Shown: positions 51,849-61,765, counted from the first letter of the stretch. The stretch: DNA of 64,000 nt from Brevibacillus laterosporus (GCA_007833815.1 CP033464.1:2179501-2243500), one strand, 5' to 3'. Notes: a model not told the origin generated them from the sequence alone. Made by a program: numbers and translations.

Positions 51849-52991
51849 TTATGATTTTCGTTTTTGTTGATACAGATCAATGGTTTGCTCCGCCATCTGG
51901 CCAATCGTAAATTCACGGTCGATCATTTCCGTAGCTGTATCTACCAAGCGTCGTTGAAGGCTTTTATCTTGCCATAGTCTGATCATGGCTTCTGCCAATT
52001 GGTCTGCTGCTGCTGCTGGGACCAACAAACCAGTTTCTTCGGAAATGACAAATTCGCTAACGCCACCAACATCAGTAGCTATTACAGGTAGAGAAGCGGC
52101 CATTCCTTCAACGATTGTATAACCTAATCCTTCATACAAAGCAGCATGAACATACATATCTAATGCTTGCAAGCAACGTGGAACATCGGTACGGAAACCG
52201 ACAAAGCGGACTTGCTCAGCAATTCCAAGCTGACGTACCTGATCTTCCAGGGCCGGACGTTCGACACCATCCCCGATTATTGCCAGATAAAGATTTGTAT
52301 GGTTTTGTGTGTTGGCTAAAACTTGAGCAAAAGCTTGAAGCAAATAAGGAAGCCCCTTGATTTGCACAATACGTCCAACGTTTCCAAATACAAAAGCATC
52401 CTGGGGGAGCTGCCACTCTTCGCGTAGCATGGCACGCACTTTTGCTTTATGTTCTGAACGGAAAGGAGTTACATCCATTCCATTAAAAATTACACTTGTT
52501 TTTTCTTTAGGAATGCCATCTTCTATTAACACCGTTTGAAGTGCCTGACTCACAGTAATAAAGTGGTCGGTCCAGCGGCGTGTTTGTTTTTCCATTAGAG
52601 TTGCCACAAAAGAGGCTAGCGGACTCACATAATCGTATTTTAAATTACTATGGACCGTGGTAAATGTTGCGCAGTCCATCGCACGAGTCGCCAATCTTCC
52701 CATAAAGTTAGCTTTCACTCCATGTGTATGCACAATATCTGGATTCATAGCGATAATTTCCTGTTTTAATCCCTGCAAAATACGGAAATCAAAGCGTCCA
52801 TATGTATGTAATGTTGTCACTTTGATGCCAGCTTCACGCAATTTTCTCGCAAATAATGCATCGTAAAAGCATACGACGGCTGCGTCTACTTGCTTCTCAG
52901 AAAAAGAGGTAAGCAGATTGAGAATATGCTGTTCAGCTCCACCAAATTCTCCACCGCCGATTACGTGGAGGACACGTAGTTTGCTTTTCAT
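51849..52991 (-). CDS. Family 4 glycosyltransferase (GT-B)
   Basis: From ATG 52991 the protein has 380 residues. The donor-free domain starts LRVLHVIGGGEFGGAEQHILNLL, the usual GT4 glycine-rich loop. The C-domain has FGNVGRIVQIKGLPYLLQAF near residue 200, and MYVHAALYEGLGYTIVEGMAAS near 290 carries the EX7E motif (E in YEGLG and VEG). Such enzymes transfer a sugar from a nucleotide donor to a lipid-linked or polymer acceptor. Its ribosome site (GGGTGG) is modest. It diverges from a second glycosyltransferase and belongs to the envelope polymer cluster. Sugar and acceptor are unknown. Confidence 0.88.
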   Translation of the reverse strand: MKSKLRVLHVIGGGEFGGAEQHILNLLTSFSEKQVDAAVVCFYDALFARKLREAGIKVTTLHTYGRFDFRILQGLKQEIIAMNPDIVHTHGVKANFMGRLATRAMDCATFTTVHSNLKYDYVSPLASFVATLMEKQTRRWTDHFITVSQALQTVLIEDGIPKEKTSVIFNGMDVTPFRSEHKAKVRAMLREEWQLPQDAFVFGNVGRIVQIKGLPYLLQAFAQVLANTQNHTNLYLAIIGDGVERPALEDQVRQLGIAEQVRFVGFRTDVPRCLQALDMYVHAALYEGLGYTIVEGMAASLPVIATDVGGVSEFVISEETGLLVPAAAADQLAEAMIRLWQDKSLQRRLVDTATEMIDREFTIGQMAEQTIDLYQQKRKS

Positions 52992-53199
52992 GTAATCCAC
53001 CCGAACCTTTCCAACAGACCATTTCAAATATACCAGATGAAGCCGTGATTCGCAATATGACCGTACTTATGGTATGGTAAACGTGACATTTTTTTTATAG
53101 ATTTGATCTATATAAGTAAGGTAATAATTGCGTTAGAAAATGGGAAAAGTTACGTTTTTAAAGATTTTGGATTCGTGGATAAGGATGAGGAAGATAGAT

Positions 53200-54708
53200 A
53201 TGAACAAGCGACATAACGTATTAATACTTTCGTATATATTTCCACCAATTGGCGGCGGAGGGGTTCCACGTCCGCTTAAAATGGCTAAATATCTAGGGGA
53301 ATTCGGCTGGGGTGTACATGTTCTCACGGCAGACCCAAGTTACCATGCTACCCTTGACCCCACCCTACTAGCAGATGTTCCAGCAGATGTGCAGATACAT
53401 CGGGCAAAGGAACTGACTGCAAAATTTCGTAAACCAGCAGGGGAAACAGCTACATCATCTGGTAAACAAGATGGTGACAAGCAGGCTTCCAGTAGTGAAA
53501 TAGCAAGAGAGAATAAGCCAGATTCAAGTACAGAGAAGAACAACATCACATCAACTTCAGCACAACTGACCGTAGCAACCACTCAGCCATCCTTGGTCAC
53601 TCGCCTAAAGGACACATTATTTCGAACAGCAAAAAAAGTAAAGCCATACCTGCTCATCCCGGATGATCAGATTTTGTGGTATCCGGAAGCAGTGAGGGTG
53701 GGGCGTGAGATTATGCGCAAGCACCGCATTGATGTTGTTTTCTCTACATCAGGACCGGTAACAAACCATCTTGTCGCTCGGAAATTGGCAGCAGAGTTCG
53801 GTTGCCAATGGATTGCTGACTTCCGAGATCCGTGGACTCAAAATATGCATCGGTCAGGTATTGCTTGGCGAGAGCAGCTTGAGGAGCGGATGGAAGCGAA
53901 AGTGATGAAGCAAGCTGATGCTATTACAACAGTGACGGCTACATTTGCCGATAATTTTCAAAAAAAATACCCAGCTACCGTAAAACGAATGGAGCTGATT
54001 TATAACGGCTTTGACCGAGCCGATTTTGCAAAGCTGACTCCTGCACATACGGTACCTGATCGTTTCCATGCGGCATATGCAGGCATTTTGTATCAAAAAC
54101 GAAACCCGCGATTACTGCTGAGTGCTATCAAAGAACTGATTGACGAAGGTCTGGTTGATCAACAGGAGATTTGCCTTTCATTTGCTGGTGTCTTTGACTA
54201 TCCGGGTTATACAGAAAATCGGGATTGTGTAGAGAGGCTTGGTTTACAGAAAGCTGTAAGGGTGCTTGGTAATCTGCCTCATAGAGAAGCATTAGGCTTG
54301 ATGAGTGGTGCAGATGCGTTGCTGATGATCGGGGATGTGACTCCTGATGCAGGCGCTTATATCCCGGGTAAGTTATATGAGTATATGGGGGTAGGTAAGC
54401 CCATTTTAGCTTTAAACATGCCAGGAGAGGCGACAGAGATCATCCAGCGCTTTGGCTTAGGAGAGGTAGCCAACCCTACTGATAAGGAAGCGATGAAACA
54501 AGCCTATTTACATCTGTATCAGGCGTGGAAGCAACAAAAGGAGAACGGGCCACACATAGAACGCGATGAGAGCTTCTATGACCGTGTTAAGCTGTACGAA
54601 CGACGTGAACAGGCAGGTCAACTGGCACAACTAATGAATGAGCTAGTGGGCGGTGCTGGAGACAGTGAGAAGGTAAGCTTAGCAAAAACAAATTTGATAA
54701 AAGAATAA
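53200..54708 (+). CDS. Glycosyltransferase with a low-complexity insertion
   Basis: ATG 53200 (MNKRHNVLILSYIFPP) follows GAGGAAG, giving 502 residues. The N-domain has IFPPIGGGGVPRPLKMAKYL, and the middle has FSTSGPVTNHLVARKLA and WIADFRDPWTQNM near residue 205, typical of GT4-like sugar transferases. The C-domain holds LGNLPHREALGLMSGADALL and YIPGKLYEYMGVGKPILAL near 395 with the donor-binding glutamate. Residues about 75-130 are Ser/Thr/Lys/Gln-rich, without hydrophobic core pattern, and look like an inserted disordered linker. It is monocistronic with a terminator. Confidence 0.87.
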   Translation: MNKRHNVLILSYIFPPIGGGGVPRPLKMAKYLGEFGWGVHVLTADPSYHATLDPTLLADVPADVQIHRAKELTAKFRKPAGETATSSGKQDGDKQASSSEIARENKPDSSTEKNNITSTSAQLTVATTQPSLVTRLKDTLFRTAKKVKPYLLIPDDQILWYPEAVRVGREIMRKHRIDVVFSTSGPVTNHLVARKLAAEFGCQWIADFRDPWTQNMHRSGIAWREQLEERMEAKVMKQADAITTVTATFADNFQKKYPATVKRMELIYNGFDRADFAKLTPAHTVPDRFHAAYAGILYQKRNPRLLLSAIKELIDEGLVDQQEICLSFAGVFDYPGYTENRDCVERLGLQKAVRVLGNLPHREALGLMSGADALLMIGDVTPDAGAYIPGKLYEYMGVGKPILALNMPGEATEIIQRFGLGEVANPTDKEAMKQAYLHLYQAWKQQKENGPHIERDESFYDRVKLYERREQAGQLAQLMNELVGGAGDSEKVSLAKTNLIKE

Positions 54709-54715
54709 GTAGTGG

Positions 54716-54752
54716 AAGCGTGTTTGAACGTTATACGTTCGCACGCTTTTTT
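54716..54752 (+). terminator. Terminator after the rightward glycosyltransferase gene
   Basis: AAGCGTG-TTTGAACG pairs with CGTTCG-CACGCTT, followed by TTTT. Confidence 0.85.
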
Positions 54753-54771
54753 GATGGATCAGAATACATAT

Positions 54772-54820
54772 AAAAAACTCTCTACCGGTCAATGATTGAC
54801 GATCAGTAGAGAGTTTTTTT
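54772..54820. terminator. Bidirectional terminator before the lipoprotein gene end
   Basis: ACTCTCTAC pairs with GTAGAGAGT with inner GTCA/TGAC. T-runs lie on both strands, so it can also end the leftward lipoprotein operon. Confidence 0.85.
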
Positions 54821-54844
54821 ATTACTGAGGGCTTACGCTACAAT

Positions 54845-55678
54845 TTAATCAAGCAAATATTTTTTCACTTCTTCGGGGTCTTTCATTTTAATGTTTTCCC
54901 CATATTTAAAGAATGTGAATTTAACCTCCTGATCCATGTAGCCACCACCTGGAATAGGTAGGATAATCCATGTTTGATAACTATGGATCAAGCCATCATC
55001 TTTGCCGATGCCCACGGTCATCTTAATGGTGGTGTTAGCTAAAATCTCGTTAATATCAGGACGATCTTGTAAGTGTTCTTTAAAGACTGCAAATAAATCG
55101 CTGCCTGCATTTTCTACCCATTCCTTACCAGTAATTTTGATCTGATAAGGAATTGTCTCGGTGCTGATCACTTTTTCATCAGGCATCTGCACAGCTTTAT
55201 CTAAGAAAGGTAACCATGCTTCATAACCGCGGAATACATCGATAGGAATAGGTTCCTCGCGTGCTGTAATCCAGTTACCGCCTTTGAAAATATATCGTTC
55301 GTCTCCTTTACGGTAGTACACAAATTCCTGACGAGCGATGCGACCCGTCACTTGATAAGCATCTGGACCTTCAACGATACCATCAAACATACTGGTTGTC
55401 TCACGTGACATCATCCGATTTTTTACATAGCCGCTGAACCAGTATTTGCTAGGGTTAACCTCTGTCTCGACACCGTTTTTCATCATCTTAAAAGTAGCTT
55501 TTCCCTTTTCCAAAGCAGCACGTAATACGGCGGCAGGATTTTCAGCAGGGACAATGCCAGCAGGAGCCGTATCTTCTACCTTCACAAACTCTTTTGGAGC
55601 AGATTCATACGTACAACCGGAGAGGAGGGAGAGAGCAGTTATGCTCGCAAGTAACCATTTTCCCTTATTTCGAAGCAT
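54845..55678 (-). CDS. Lipoprotein of unknown function
   Basis: This 277-residue protein starts at ATG 55678 with GAGGAGGG upstream. It has a signal peptide ending in the lipobox LLSGC near residue 22. After a Pro/Ala linker it forms a beta-rich domain with YWFSGYVKNRMMSRETTSMFDG near residue 79 and YVYYRKGDE-like strands. The layout recalls LolA/LppX-like or sporulation-associated lipoproteins, but I name no family. It overlaps the upstream membrane protein gene by 14 bp, so the two are likely coupled and probably act together outside the membrane. Confidence 0.75.
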   Translation of the reverse strand: MLRNKGKWLLASITALSLLSGCTYESAPKEFVKVEDTAPAGIVPAENPAAVLRAALEKGKATFKMMKNGVETEVNPSKYWFSGYVKNRMMSRETTSMFDGIVEGPDAYQVTGRIARQEFVYYRKGDERYIFKGGNWITAREEPIPIDVFRGYEAWLPFLDKAVQMPDEKVISTETIPYQIKITGKEWVENAGSDLFAVFKEHLQDRPDINEILANTTIKMTVGIGKDDGLIHSYQTWIILPIPGGGYMDQEVKFTFFKYGENIKMKDPEEVKKYLLD

Positions 55679-57311
55679 AGCGAACCCTCCTCACGATACC
55701 GAAAGCAAATAATGCAATGGTGATGCCAACTGCAATTGGGAAGACAGGGAAATGGTGGCGTTTGAACACCAGTATGCGGTGGTTATCGTACATGGTAGCA
55801 ACCAACTCGTTCTCTTGATCTCCGTCAATATCTCCAACTTGCATTTTAATTAATGGTAAATAAATCTTCCAATTTTGCTTGAGCCCGTCTTGCGTGTAAT
55901 CATAACCAGCGAGATAACGACGATCGAAACTACTCACCCAGCTTTTTGCTTGGGCTATCAGTTCTGCGTGTTCATTCTTGCCAATGCTAGCATAGTTGGT
56001 CAAGCGGAAACTCGTGTCTTTTTCGCTACTTGCAAATAACATGTCCCATTTACCATCAGCGGTTGGGCGCAAGATATAAGAAGGAACACCGCCAATCAAA
56101 AGTACATCCTGATTATCATGGTCAATATCTGCTACCATAATGTCGCTCATCGCAAGTCCACCTTTTAAGGATTTACGATTCAAACGATAGCTTTCTTCTA
56201 CCGTAGCATCAGGCTTAACGGTAATCACAGATAGATCTTCATCTAAAACTAGCAGCCCTTCTTCTCCACCAGGAAGGCGCATCGTGTCCAAAATCTTGGT
56301 GCCACGCGATTTGTACTGGAAGGAGATTTCGCCATAGGAGCCGGTCAAAAATCCATTTTTAATTGCTACATCATGGAATTTCGTTGGCTTATTAAATTGA
56401 TTGATGTGATAGGTATACCCATCCTGATCCGTCAGTTTTCTATCTACCTGTGCCAGATCAAGCAACAGGGCGCGGAATGGTGCTGTACCAGACTGCATCA
56501 TTGCCTCCGTATAGGTTTGACGCTGTACAGTAGGGACCAATTGATCCCCAATTTGAGCATAATATGGGAAACCAGGGTAGTCCGTTGGCATTTGCGCCAA
56601 AGCGTTCTTCCACTGTTGCGGTGTAAACTGATCCTGTTTTAAACGTACAAGCTTACCGTCTTTCCACTTCATTACGTAAAGAGAGAGCGGCTCATTCTTT
56701 AAATAAAGAAGCTTTTCAGCAGTTGCCTTTTTTTCTTCTGGCGTTTCTGGAATTTTATCTTCTTCCACATCCGCAACTTCATCTGCGTTACCATAGGTCA
56801 GAATTTCCATCGTGCCATCACCGTCGACGTCATACAGGACGATCGGGAAGTAATCAACCCACTCACCTTTATACAGACGGTCTGTTTCTGCTATTAACAC
56901 AAAATGATTAATTGCTGCCAGATTATCACGTGCATAGGTGAAATTAGTCAGGCAAGCTACAGCAACAAGTGCAAACACTGCGTTCCACTTTACTTTTCCG
57001 TAAAATTTAACTAGTAGGGCAAGGCCTACAATTGCACCAATTGCGCCTAGTACATATTTGACCATGATGCGATCATCTAATGTGGTCAATGCTTTATCTA
57101 ACAATAAGAATCCAATCGTAAAAATTATCACCTGACGACGTTCCTCTTTATGGATGAGGAAGTACGTCCCAATAAGTAGTGGCACAAAGATCACGAGGGC
57201 AATCCATGACAGATCAATAAAAGCGACCTTGACCACCAAGTTATAAGCGATAAACAGGGCAAAGGCATAAACTGCCCAGTATAAGGTTTGCAGCCTAAAC
57301 AGCTGTCGCAT
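55665..57311 (-). CDS. Membrane protein with FG-GAP/VCBS-like extracellular segments
   Basis: ATG 57311, after AAAGGTGA, gives 548 residues. Four to five helices at the N-terminus (to about residue 125) are followed by a large extracellular region, then a C-terminal helix with a basic tail. The extracellular part has Asp-rich calcium-loop-like phrases: YDVDGDGTMEIL near residue 160, VADIDHDNQDVLLIG near 390 and VGDIDGDQENELVA near 505. These match FG-GAP/VCBS propeller repeats. It lies between the O-antigen-ligase-like gene (20 bp upstream) and the overlapping lipoprotein gene. Perhaps the propeller binds polymer or wall; that is inference. Confidence 0.75.
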   Translation of the reverse strand: MRQLFRLQTLYWAVYAFALFIAYNLVVKVAFIDLSWIALVIFVPLLIGTYFLIHKEERRQVIIFTIGFLLLDKALTTLDDRIMVKYVLGAIGAIVGLALLVKFYGKVKWNAVFALVAVACLTNFTYARDNLAAINHFVLIAETDRLYKGEWVDYFPIVLYDVDGDGTMEILTYGNADEVADVEEDKIPETPEEKKATAEKLLYLKNEPLSLYVMKWKDGKLVRLKQDQFTPQQWKNALAQMPTDYPGFPYYAQIGDQLVPTVQRQTYTEAMMQSGTAPFRALLLDLAQVDRKLTDQDGYTYHINQFNKPTKFHDVAIKNGFLTGSYGEISFQYKSRGTKILDTMRLPGGEEGLLVLDEDLSVITVKPDATVEESYRLNRKSLKGGLAMSDIMVADIDHDNQDVLLIGGVPSYILRPTADGKWDMLFASSEKDTSFRLTNYASIGKNEHAELIAQAKSWVSSFDRRYLAGYDYTQDGLKQNWKIYLPLIKMQVGDIDGDQENELVATMYDNHRILVFKRHHFPVFPIAVGITIALFAFGIVRRVRYASK

Positions 57312-57331
57312 ACAATTCACCTTTTTCTCGT

Positions 57332-58612
57332 TTATGATCTGGAGCCAATTTTGCGGTTGGCATACCGGAAGTCAAGAGTGGCCAGTGCCGCTACCATTCC
57401 GCCTAATAGCCAGAAGAAGGTAGACATAAACGGCACTTCAAAGATGTTTTCCACCAAGTTGTGGAAGAACACGGCCAGAAAACCGCAGAATAATCCCAAG
57501 CCTGTATAGAAATACGGCGAGTTTTTCCAACGTAAGGTAGCCTGAGCCGCGTATTTAACAATGGCAAGCATCATGGTAACCATTAGAGTTAAACCAATAA
57601 TCCCCGTTTCAGCCAAGGTTTTAAACATGTAGCTGTCGGTATAGATGGTTCCAAAATAACGGGAAGCTACCGCACCGCCCCAGTGACCAGGACCAGCACC
57701 AAACAGTGGTTCCAGTCGCATGCGATGGTAAGCATTTGTCCAACGCGCTACACGACCGCTCTGGCTACTTTTTTCCCAATAGTCCTCAGTAAATAGGGTT
57801 GTAATACGGTTTTGCACCTTACCGATGACAGGAGTTGTCTCCGGTACAGCCAACAAAACAACGCCGCCAATAATAGCTACGGCTACAATGGATAAGAAAA
57901 CTTTGCGGTTCACAAAAATAGAGCCAATAACCAATACGGCTAGTAGGGCGAACCAAGCCCCACGTGAGCCTGTCGCAATTAGACAAACTAGCATAATCAG
58001 GGATGTCAGCCCCCAAAGAAGCTTTTGCTTTTTGGTTATTCCTTGCAAAAATAGACTGATTGCAATTGGAATGGTAAAGATCATGTAGCTACCCAAAACG
58101 TTCGGGCTTGTTACAATGGAGAATGCACGTCTCTTCATTGATTCGTTTTCGCCTGTCCACGAGCTGTTTACTTCCACTCCAAGCACGACCTGCATCACGC
58201 CAATAAAGGCTACGAATAGACCGACTAAGGTGAAGGCTTTCAAGAAACTCTGCATTTGTTCTTTCGACTCAATTAAATAGAAGCCGATTAACAGCGCAAC
58301 CATATATTGGAAGATGGCTCGAAAACCTTCCACGCTGGCATCAAAATTAGTCATGTCCATAAACATAAGTCCCAGGCCAAAAACCAAAAAGGCAAGGAAC
58401 GCATGCTTAATGCCAGGCATGGAGCGATTGCCTTTTGCATACGCAGCAAAGGTAAACAGAAGGAGGACAGTAAGAACGATTTTATCCCATAGAGATCCAA
58501 TAATTCCAATCGGGATAAATTTACGCAGTGCGTAATCAATGATAGGATAGGTGAGTAATAAGTAAATCCAGTTGGTAGGATTCATTACCAACTTTTTTAG
58601 ATTCGTTTTCAA
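57332..58612 (-). CDS. O-antigen ligase/polymerase-like (Wzy_C) membrane protein
   Basis: The best start is TTG 58612, with AGGGGG seven bases upstream, giving 426 residues. About ten to twelve helices are visible. The Wzy_C signature region GSRGAWFALLAVLVIGSIF near residue 215 and the long loop with RWTNAYHRMRLEPLFGAGPGHWGG near 295 are typical of O-antigen ligases and polymerases, where an arginine and histidine act on lipid-linked glycans. In Gram-positives such proteins polymerise or attach wall glycopolymers (compare TuaE). It is first in a three-gene leftward operon. Confidence 0.85.
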   Translation of the reverse strand: MKTNLKKLVMNPTNWIYLLLTYPIIDYALRKFIPIGIIGSLWDKIVLTVLLLFTFAAYAKGNRSMPGIKHAFLAFLVFGLGLMFMDMTNFDASVEGFRAIFQYMVALLIGFYLIESKEQMQSFLKAFTLVGLFVAFIGVMQVVLGVEVNSSWTGENESMKRRAFSIVTSPNVLGSYMIFTIPIAISLFLQGITKKQKLLWGLTSLIMLVCLIATGSRGAWFALLAVLVIGSIFVNRKVFLSIVAVAIIGGVVLLAVPETTPVIGKVQNRITTLFTEDYWEKSSQSGRVARWTNAYHRMRLEPLFGAGPGHWGGAVASRYFGTIYTDSYMFKTLAETGIIGLTLMVTMMLAIVKYAAQATLRWKNSPYFYTGLGLFCGFLAVFFHNLVENIFEVPFMSTFFWLLGGMVAALATLDFRYANRKIGSRS

Positions 58613-58743
58613 GCGAAGTCCCCCTACACATTTGTTCGACCCTACCATTATAATGAATCATAAGATAGGGTAGCAAGGAAAAGAAATCTAGCGTTGTTAA
58701 CTAACAGACCAAGTAGCGCGCAAGAATTAGGAGATTACGAGCT

Positions 58744-60270
58744 GTGAATTTACTAAAAACCGCATCCATGATAGTAGTACTTACATTAATAGGACGTCTG
58801 CTAGGCTTTATTCGCACACTCTATGTTTCACATTTGTACGGGACAGGGATGCAGGCGGATGCCTACTTTCTCGCATTAACGATTCCCATGACCTTGTTCA
58901 TGATTATTCCCGGGGCGATCAATGCTGTCCTGATTCCTACCATGCGAGGAATACTAGAAGATAATCAGACCCAGAAAGCTTCTGTTCTCTACCATAAAAT
59001 GTTGGCACTGATAACGTTCAGCTTTTTTGTTCTGACCGTGGCGGGCTATTTTCTCTCTCCACAGATTGCTCTGATGTATGGCGTGAGCGGTGAAAAAGCG
59101 GCACTTACCATCCGTCAATTGCAATTGATGTGGCCATCTGTTTTCTTTATTGGTCTCGCAGGTCTATGGGCAAGTGTCTTAAATGCACATCAGCATTTCT
59201 TTACATCTACACTAGGTACGGTGGCGAATAGCGTTATTGTTATTCTTGCCATGGTTGCCCTTGTACCAATCGTTGGAGTGGACGGTTTATCAATTGCTAC
59301 CACTCTCGGTTACGTAGCTGCTCTAGTCGTTATGTGGCCAGCTATGCGCAAATATGGCTATAGTCAACGGTTTAACCTGCAATATCGTCAGGATGCCGAG
59401 TTGCGCAGTATGGGCGAACGCGTTGTTCCTATTCTCATTGGTTCCGTTATTTCGCAAACCACCACCTTTCTGGAACGTGGTTTAACTACAGGGCTTGGGG
59501 ATGGAAAAGTAGCAGCGCTCTCTTATGCCAATCAAATCGCCCAACTTCCAATGGCTATCTTTGTTGGGGCGTTTACGTTACCATTGTTTCCACTCTTAGC
59601 CAATTACGTAAAGCGTAAAGAGATGCATTTAATGAAAGCTACGTTAGAAAAGGGCTTGTCTTATTTATTGATTTTGTTGTTTCCAGTTACAATTGGGTTC
59701 ATTTTGTATGGTGAAAACCTGATAAGCTTGTTGTTCGTTCGAAAATCTGGTGCTTTTAATGAAGAAGCATTATCCTGGACGTTTTTTGGTCTTGTTTTCT
59801 ATGGCATGGGCCTTTACTTCTTAGCAGCTCGTGATTTGATTACACGAGCATTCTATGCCTTAGAAAATACTCGCACCCCTGTGATTGTGGGAGCAGTTGG
59901 TATCGGTGTTTACTTGCTGACTGCCAAAATATTCACCCCATTTTTAGAGCATGGGGGCGTAGCGTTAAGTGCTTCTGTATCTGCAATGGTTCAGTCTATG
60001 CTATTGTTTGTGCTGCTATGGCGTTCCATTGGCCAGCTTCTGACCTGGGATTTCTTGTTGACTGCAGCGAAAGTTATAATGGCTTGCGCTGTGATGTCTA
60101 TTGTCGCCTTGATTATTAGGGTACTGATGGTGGAATCGAGTAAGCTTTTGGAATTGCTCGTAGGAGGTACCGTGTCTACCGCCATCTATTTTACAGCGTT
60201 GTTAGTAATGCGCGAACCGCTTGTGAAAGATATTGTTAGCAAGGTAGCAGGACGCTTTCTGAAAAAGTAG
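58744..60270 (+). CDS. murJ: MurJ/MviN-family lipid flippase
   Basis: This 508-residue membrane protein of the MOP superfamily has about fourteen helices and starts at GTG 58744 with AGGAG ten bases upstream. The N-terminus LLGFIRTLYVSHLYGTGMQADAYFLA and the Pro-containing LTIPMTLFMIIPGAINAVLIP match MurJ. The conserved basic residue (R in VPILIGSVISQTTTFLERG near residue 240) is present. It could flip lipid II or, given the neighbouring glycosyltransferases and O-antigen-ligase-like gene, a polymer precursor. It diverges from that operon across 131 bp. Confidence 0.87.
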   Translation: MNLLKTASMIVVLTLIGRLLGFIRTLYVSHLYGTGMQADAYFLALTIPMTLFMIIPGAINAVLIPTMRGILEDNQTQKASVLYHKMLALITFSFFVLTVAGYFLSPQIALMYGVSGEKAALTIRQLQLMWPSVFFIGLAGLWASVLNAHQHFFTSTLGTVANSVIVILAMVALVPIVGVDGLSIATTLGYVAALVVMWPAMRKYGYSQRFNLQYRQDAELRSMGERVVPILIGSVISQTTTFLERGLTTGLGDGKVAALSYANQIAQLPMAIFVGAFTLPLFPLLANYVKRKEMHLMKATLEKGLSYLLILLFPVTIGFILYGENLISLLFVRKSGAFNEEALSWTFFGLVFYGMGLYFLAARDLITRAFYALENTRTPVIVGAVGIGVYLLTAKIFTPFLEHGGVALSASVSAMVQSMLLFVLLWRSIGQLLTWDFLLTAAKVIMACAVMSIVALIIRVLMVESSKLLELLVGGTVSTAIYFTALLVMREPLVKDIVSKVAGRFLKK

Positions 60271-60326
60271 GAGGCACCCTCTATCAAATGACGATTAGTC
60301 AGGGAAAAGGTTTCTCCATAAAAGAG

Positions 60327-60367
60327 AAAAGGCATTCACTATACAGTACGTGGTGAGTGCCTTTTCT
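60327..60367. terminator. Bidirectional terminator between murJ and the TcaA-like gene
   Basis: AAAAGGCATTCAC pairs with GTGAGTGCCTTTT; T-rich on both sides. Confidence 0.85.
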
Positions 60368-60388
60368 TTATTTCTTTAGTAGTTATAC

Positions 60389-61765
60389 CTATTTTAATAT
60401 CTTCACTTGATCCCGATTCAGACCAAAGCGGGACAGAGATTCGGCACGCGTAGAAGCTAACTGCCACTTGTCTCCTGCTTTGTGCAACTCATACTCCCAG
60501 CATTGTTCGTCTTGACCGTGATCGCTTATTTGTTTGGTGCTGAGATTTTTCCATTTATCCTGATAGACTTCTCTTACCAGTATTTTCAAATGAGTGTCAT
60601 CCACCATTTCTAAAGCCCCAAAATCAATTTCTAGATGAAGTAAGTCACCCACAAAGACTTGTTGCAAAACGTTTGGCGTAATTTTAAACTGTTCTACCTC
60701 ACGATCATAGCTCTTTTTTTCATCGCCATTCGCAGAGAGGTAGGGAACGAGTGGGTCAACGCTTGTTTTAGTCTTAGCGTATTGTAACCATGCTTTGTTG
60801 TAAGCTTTAAAGAAAGCGGAGATCTCATCTTCAACACTACCTGCTTCAGAAATTTGGATCGGTAAATCAATGAATGTATCCTGCTCGCCTAATGTACCTG
60901 TATTACTTACCTCACCAAGTGGTGTAGTTGCTTTGATAGTAAATTCCAGTGCTTTTTTGGGAGCGTTGGTGATTAAGGCATCGTATCCAGTAAAGCTTTT
61001 TTCAAAGGTAACGGGTAGAGCTTGACCGTTATGGAATAGTTTAGCTTTATTTACATTGGTATACACTTTAACGTCACGGACAGGGAAATTCACTATCACT
61101 TGTTGAGAACGTCCAAAGCTGACATCAAATTTGATTTCGGTACTTACTGTGCCTAACATGGTAGGTAAGCTACCATTCATAAAATGTTCCCCTGGGAAAA
61201 AGGGACCCACTTTGAAAGTATCTTTGTTATCTTGTTCAGATGTCACTTCTTCAGATTTCTTTTGTTTAGGTTGAGCTGATTGGGTCTCGGGAGTAATCTC
61301 TACACCTTGCTCTCCTGTTACTAATTTGGTTCCTTTTGGTCCAATCAATTGCATATAGACTGGGCGTACCTGCACCTTATATACGTTGCCTACCTTTTTT
61401 AAGACCAGTAGGGAATTTGCCGCCGCCGCATCCTCTAGAGCCTCAGGTATATAGGACGGATTAGCTTGATAGCTGGCAGCTTGTTCGGTAAGCGAATTTA
61501 CGTATGTTTTCCAGGTTTCAGTATGTTTGGACAAGCTTGCAATAATTCCAGCTGCATTTTTATCGGTCAATGTAGCTTTGACACCAGTTGGTACAGTAGT
61601 TACTTGTACAAAGATATCCAATTGATTTTGTTCTACTGCTTGCTGGAACTGCTTGACGACGGTTTCTGGATTTTTATACACAGCCGTGCGTTGTTGGTTA
61701 AAAATGAAAAAGCCAATAGCAACTATGATTAAAATGGCTATAGGTACAATTATTTTCCATTTCAT
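60389..61765 (-). CDS. TcaA/YvbJ-like membrane-anchored protein
   Basis: This 458-residue protein starts at ATG 61765 with AAGGAGG. One N-terminal helix (residues 5-22) anchors a large extracellular part. The first domain (about 30-140) begins NPETVVKQFQQAVEQNQLDIFVQVTT, like the TcaA N-terminal domains. The middle domain has PGEHFMNGSLPTMLGTVSTEIKFDVSF near 205 and KLFHNGQALPVTF. A C-terminal NTF2-like domain has ISAFFKAYNKAWLQYAKTKTSVDPLVPYL near 320. A zinc ribbon, common in TcaA, is absent. Such proteins are tied to wall-antibiotic response. It is monocistronic. Confidence 0.75.
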   Translation of the reverse strand: MKWKIIVPIAILIIVAIGFFIFNQQRTAVYKNPETVVKQFQQAVEQNQLDIFVQVTTVPTGVKATLTDKNAAGIIASLSKHTETWKTYVNSLTEQAASYQANPSYIPEALEDAAAANSLLVLKKVGNVYKVQVRPVYMQLIGPKGTKLVTGEQGVEITPETQSAQPKQKKSEEVTSEQDNKDTFKVGPFFPGEHFMNGSLPTMLGTVSTEIKFDVSFGRSQQVIVNFPVRDVKVYTNVNKAKLFHNGQALPVTFEKSFTGYDALITNAPKKALEFTIKATTPLGEVSNTGTLGEQDTFIDLPIQISEAGSVEDEISAFFKAYNKAWLQYAKTKTSVDPLVPYLSANGDEKKSYDREVEQFKITPNVLQQVFVGDLLHLEIDFGALEMVDDTHLKILVREVYQDKWKNLSTKQISDHGQDEQCWEYELHKAGDKWQLASTRAESLSRFGLNRDQVKILK

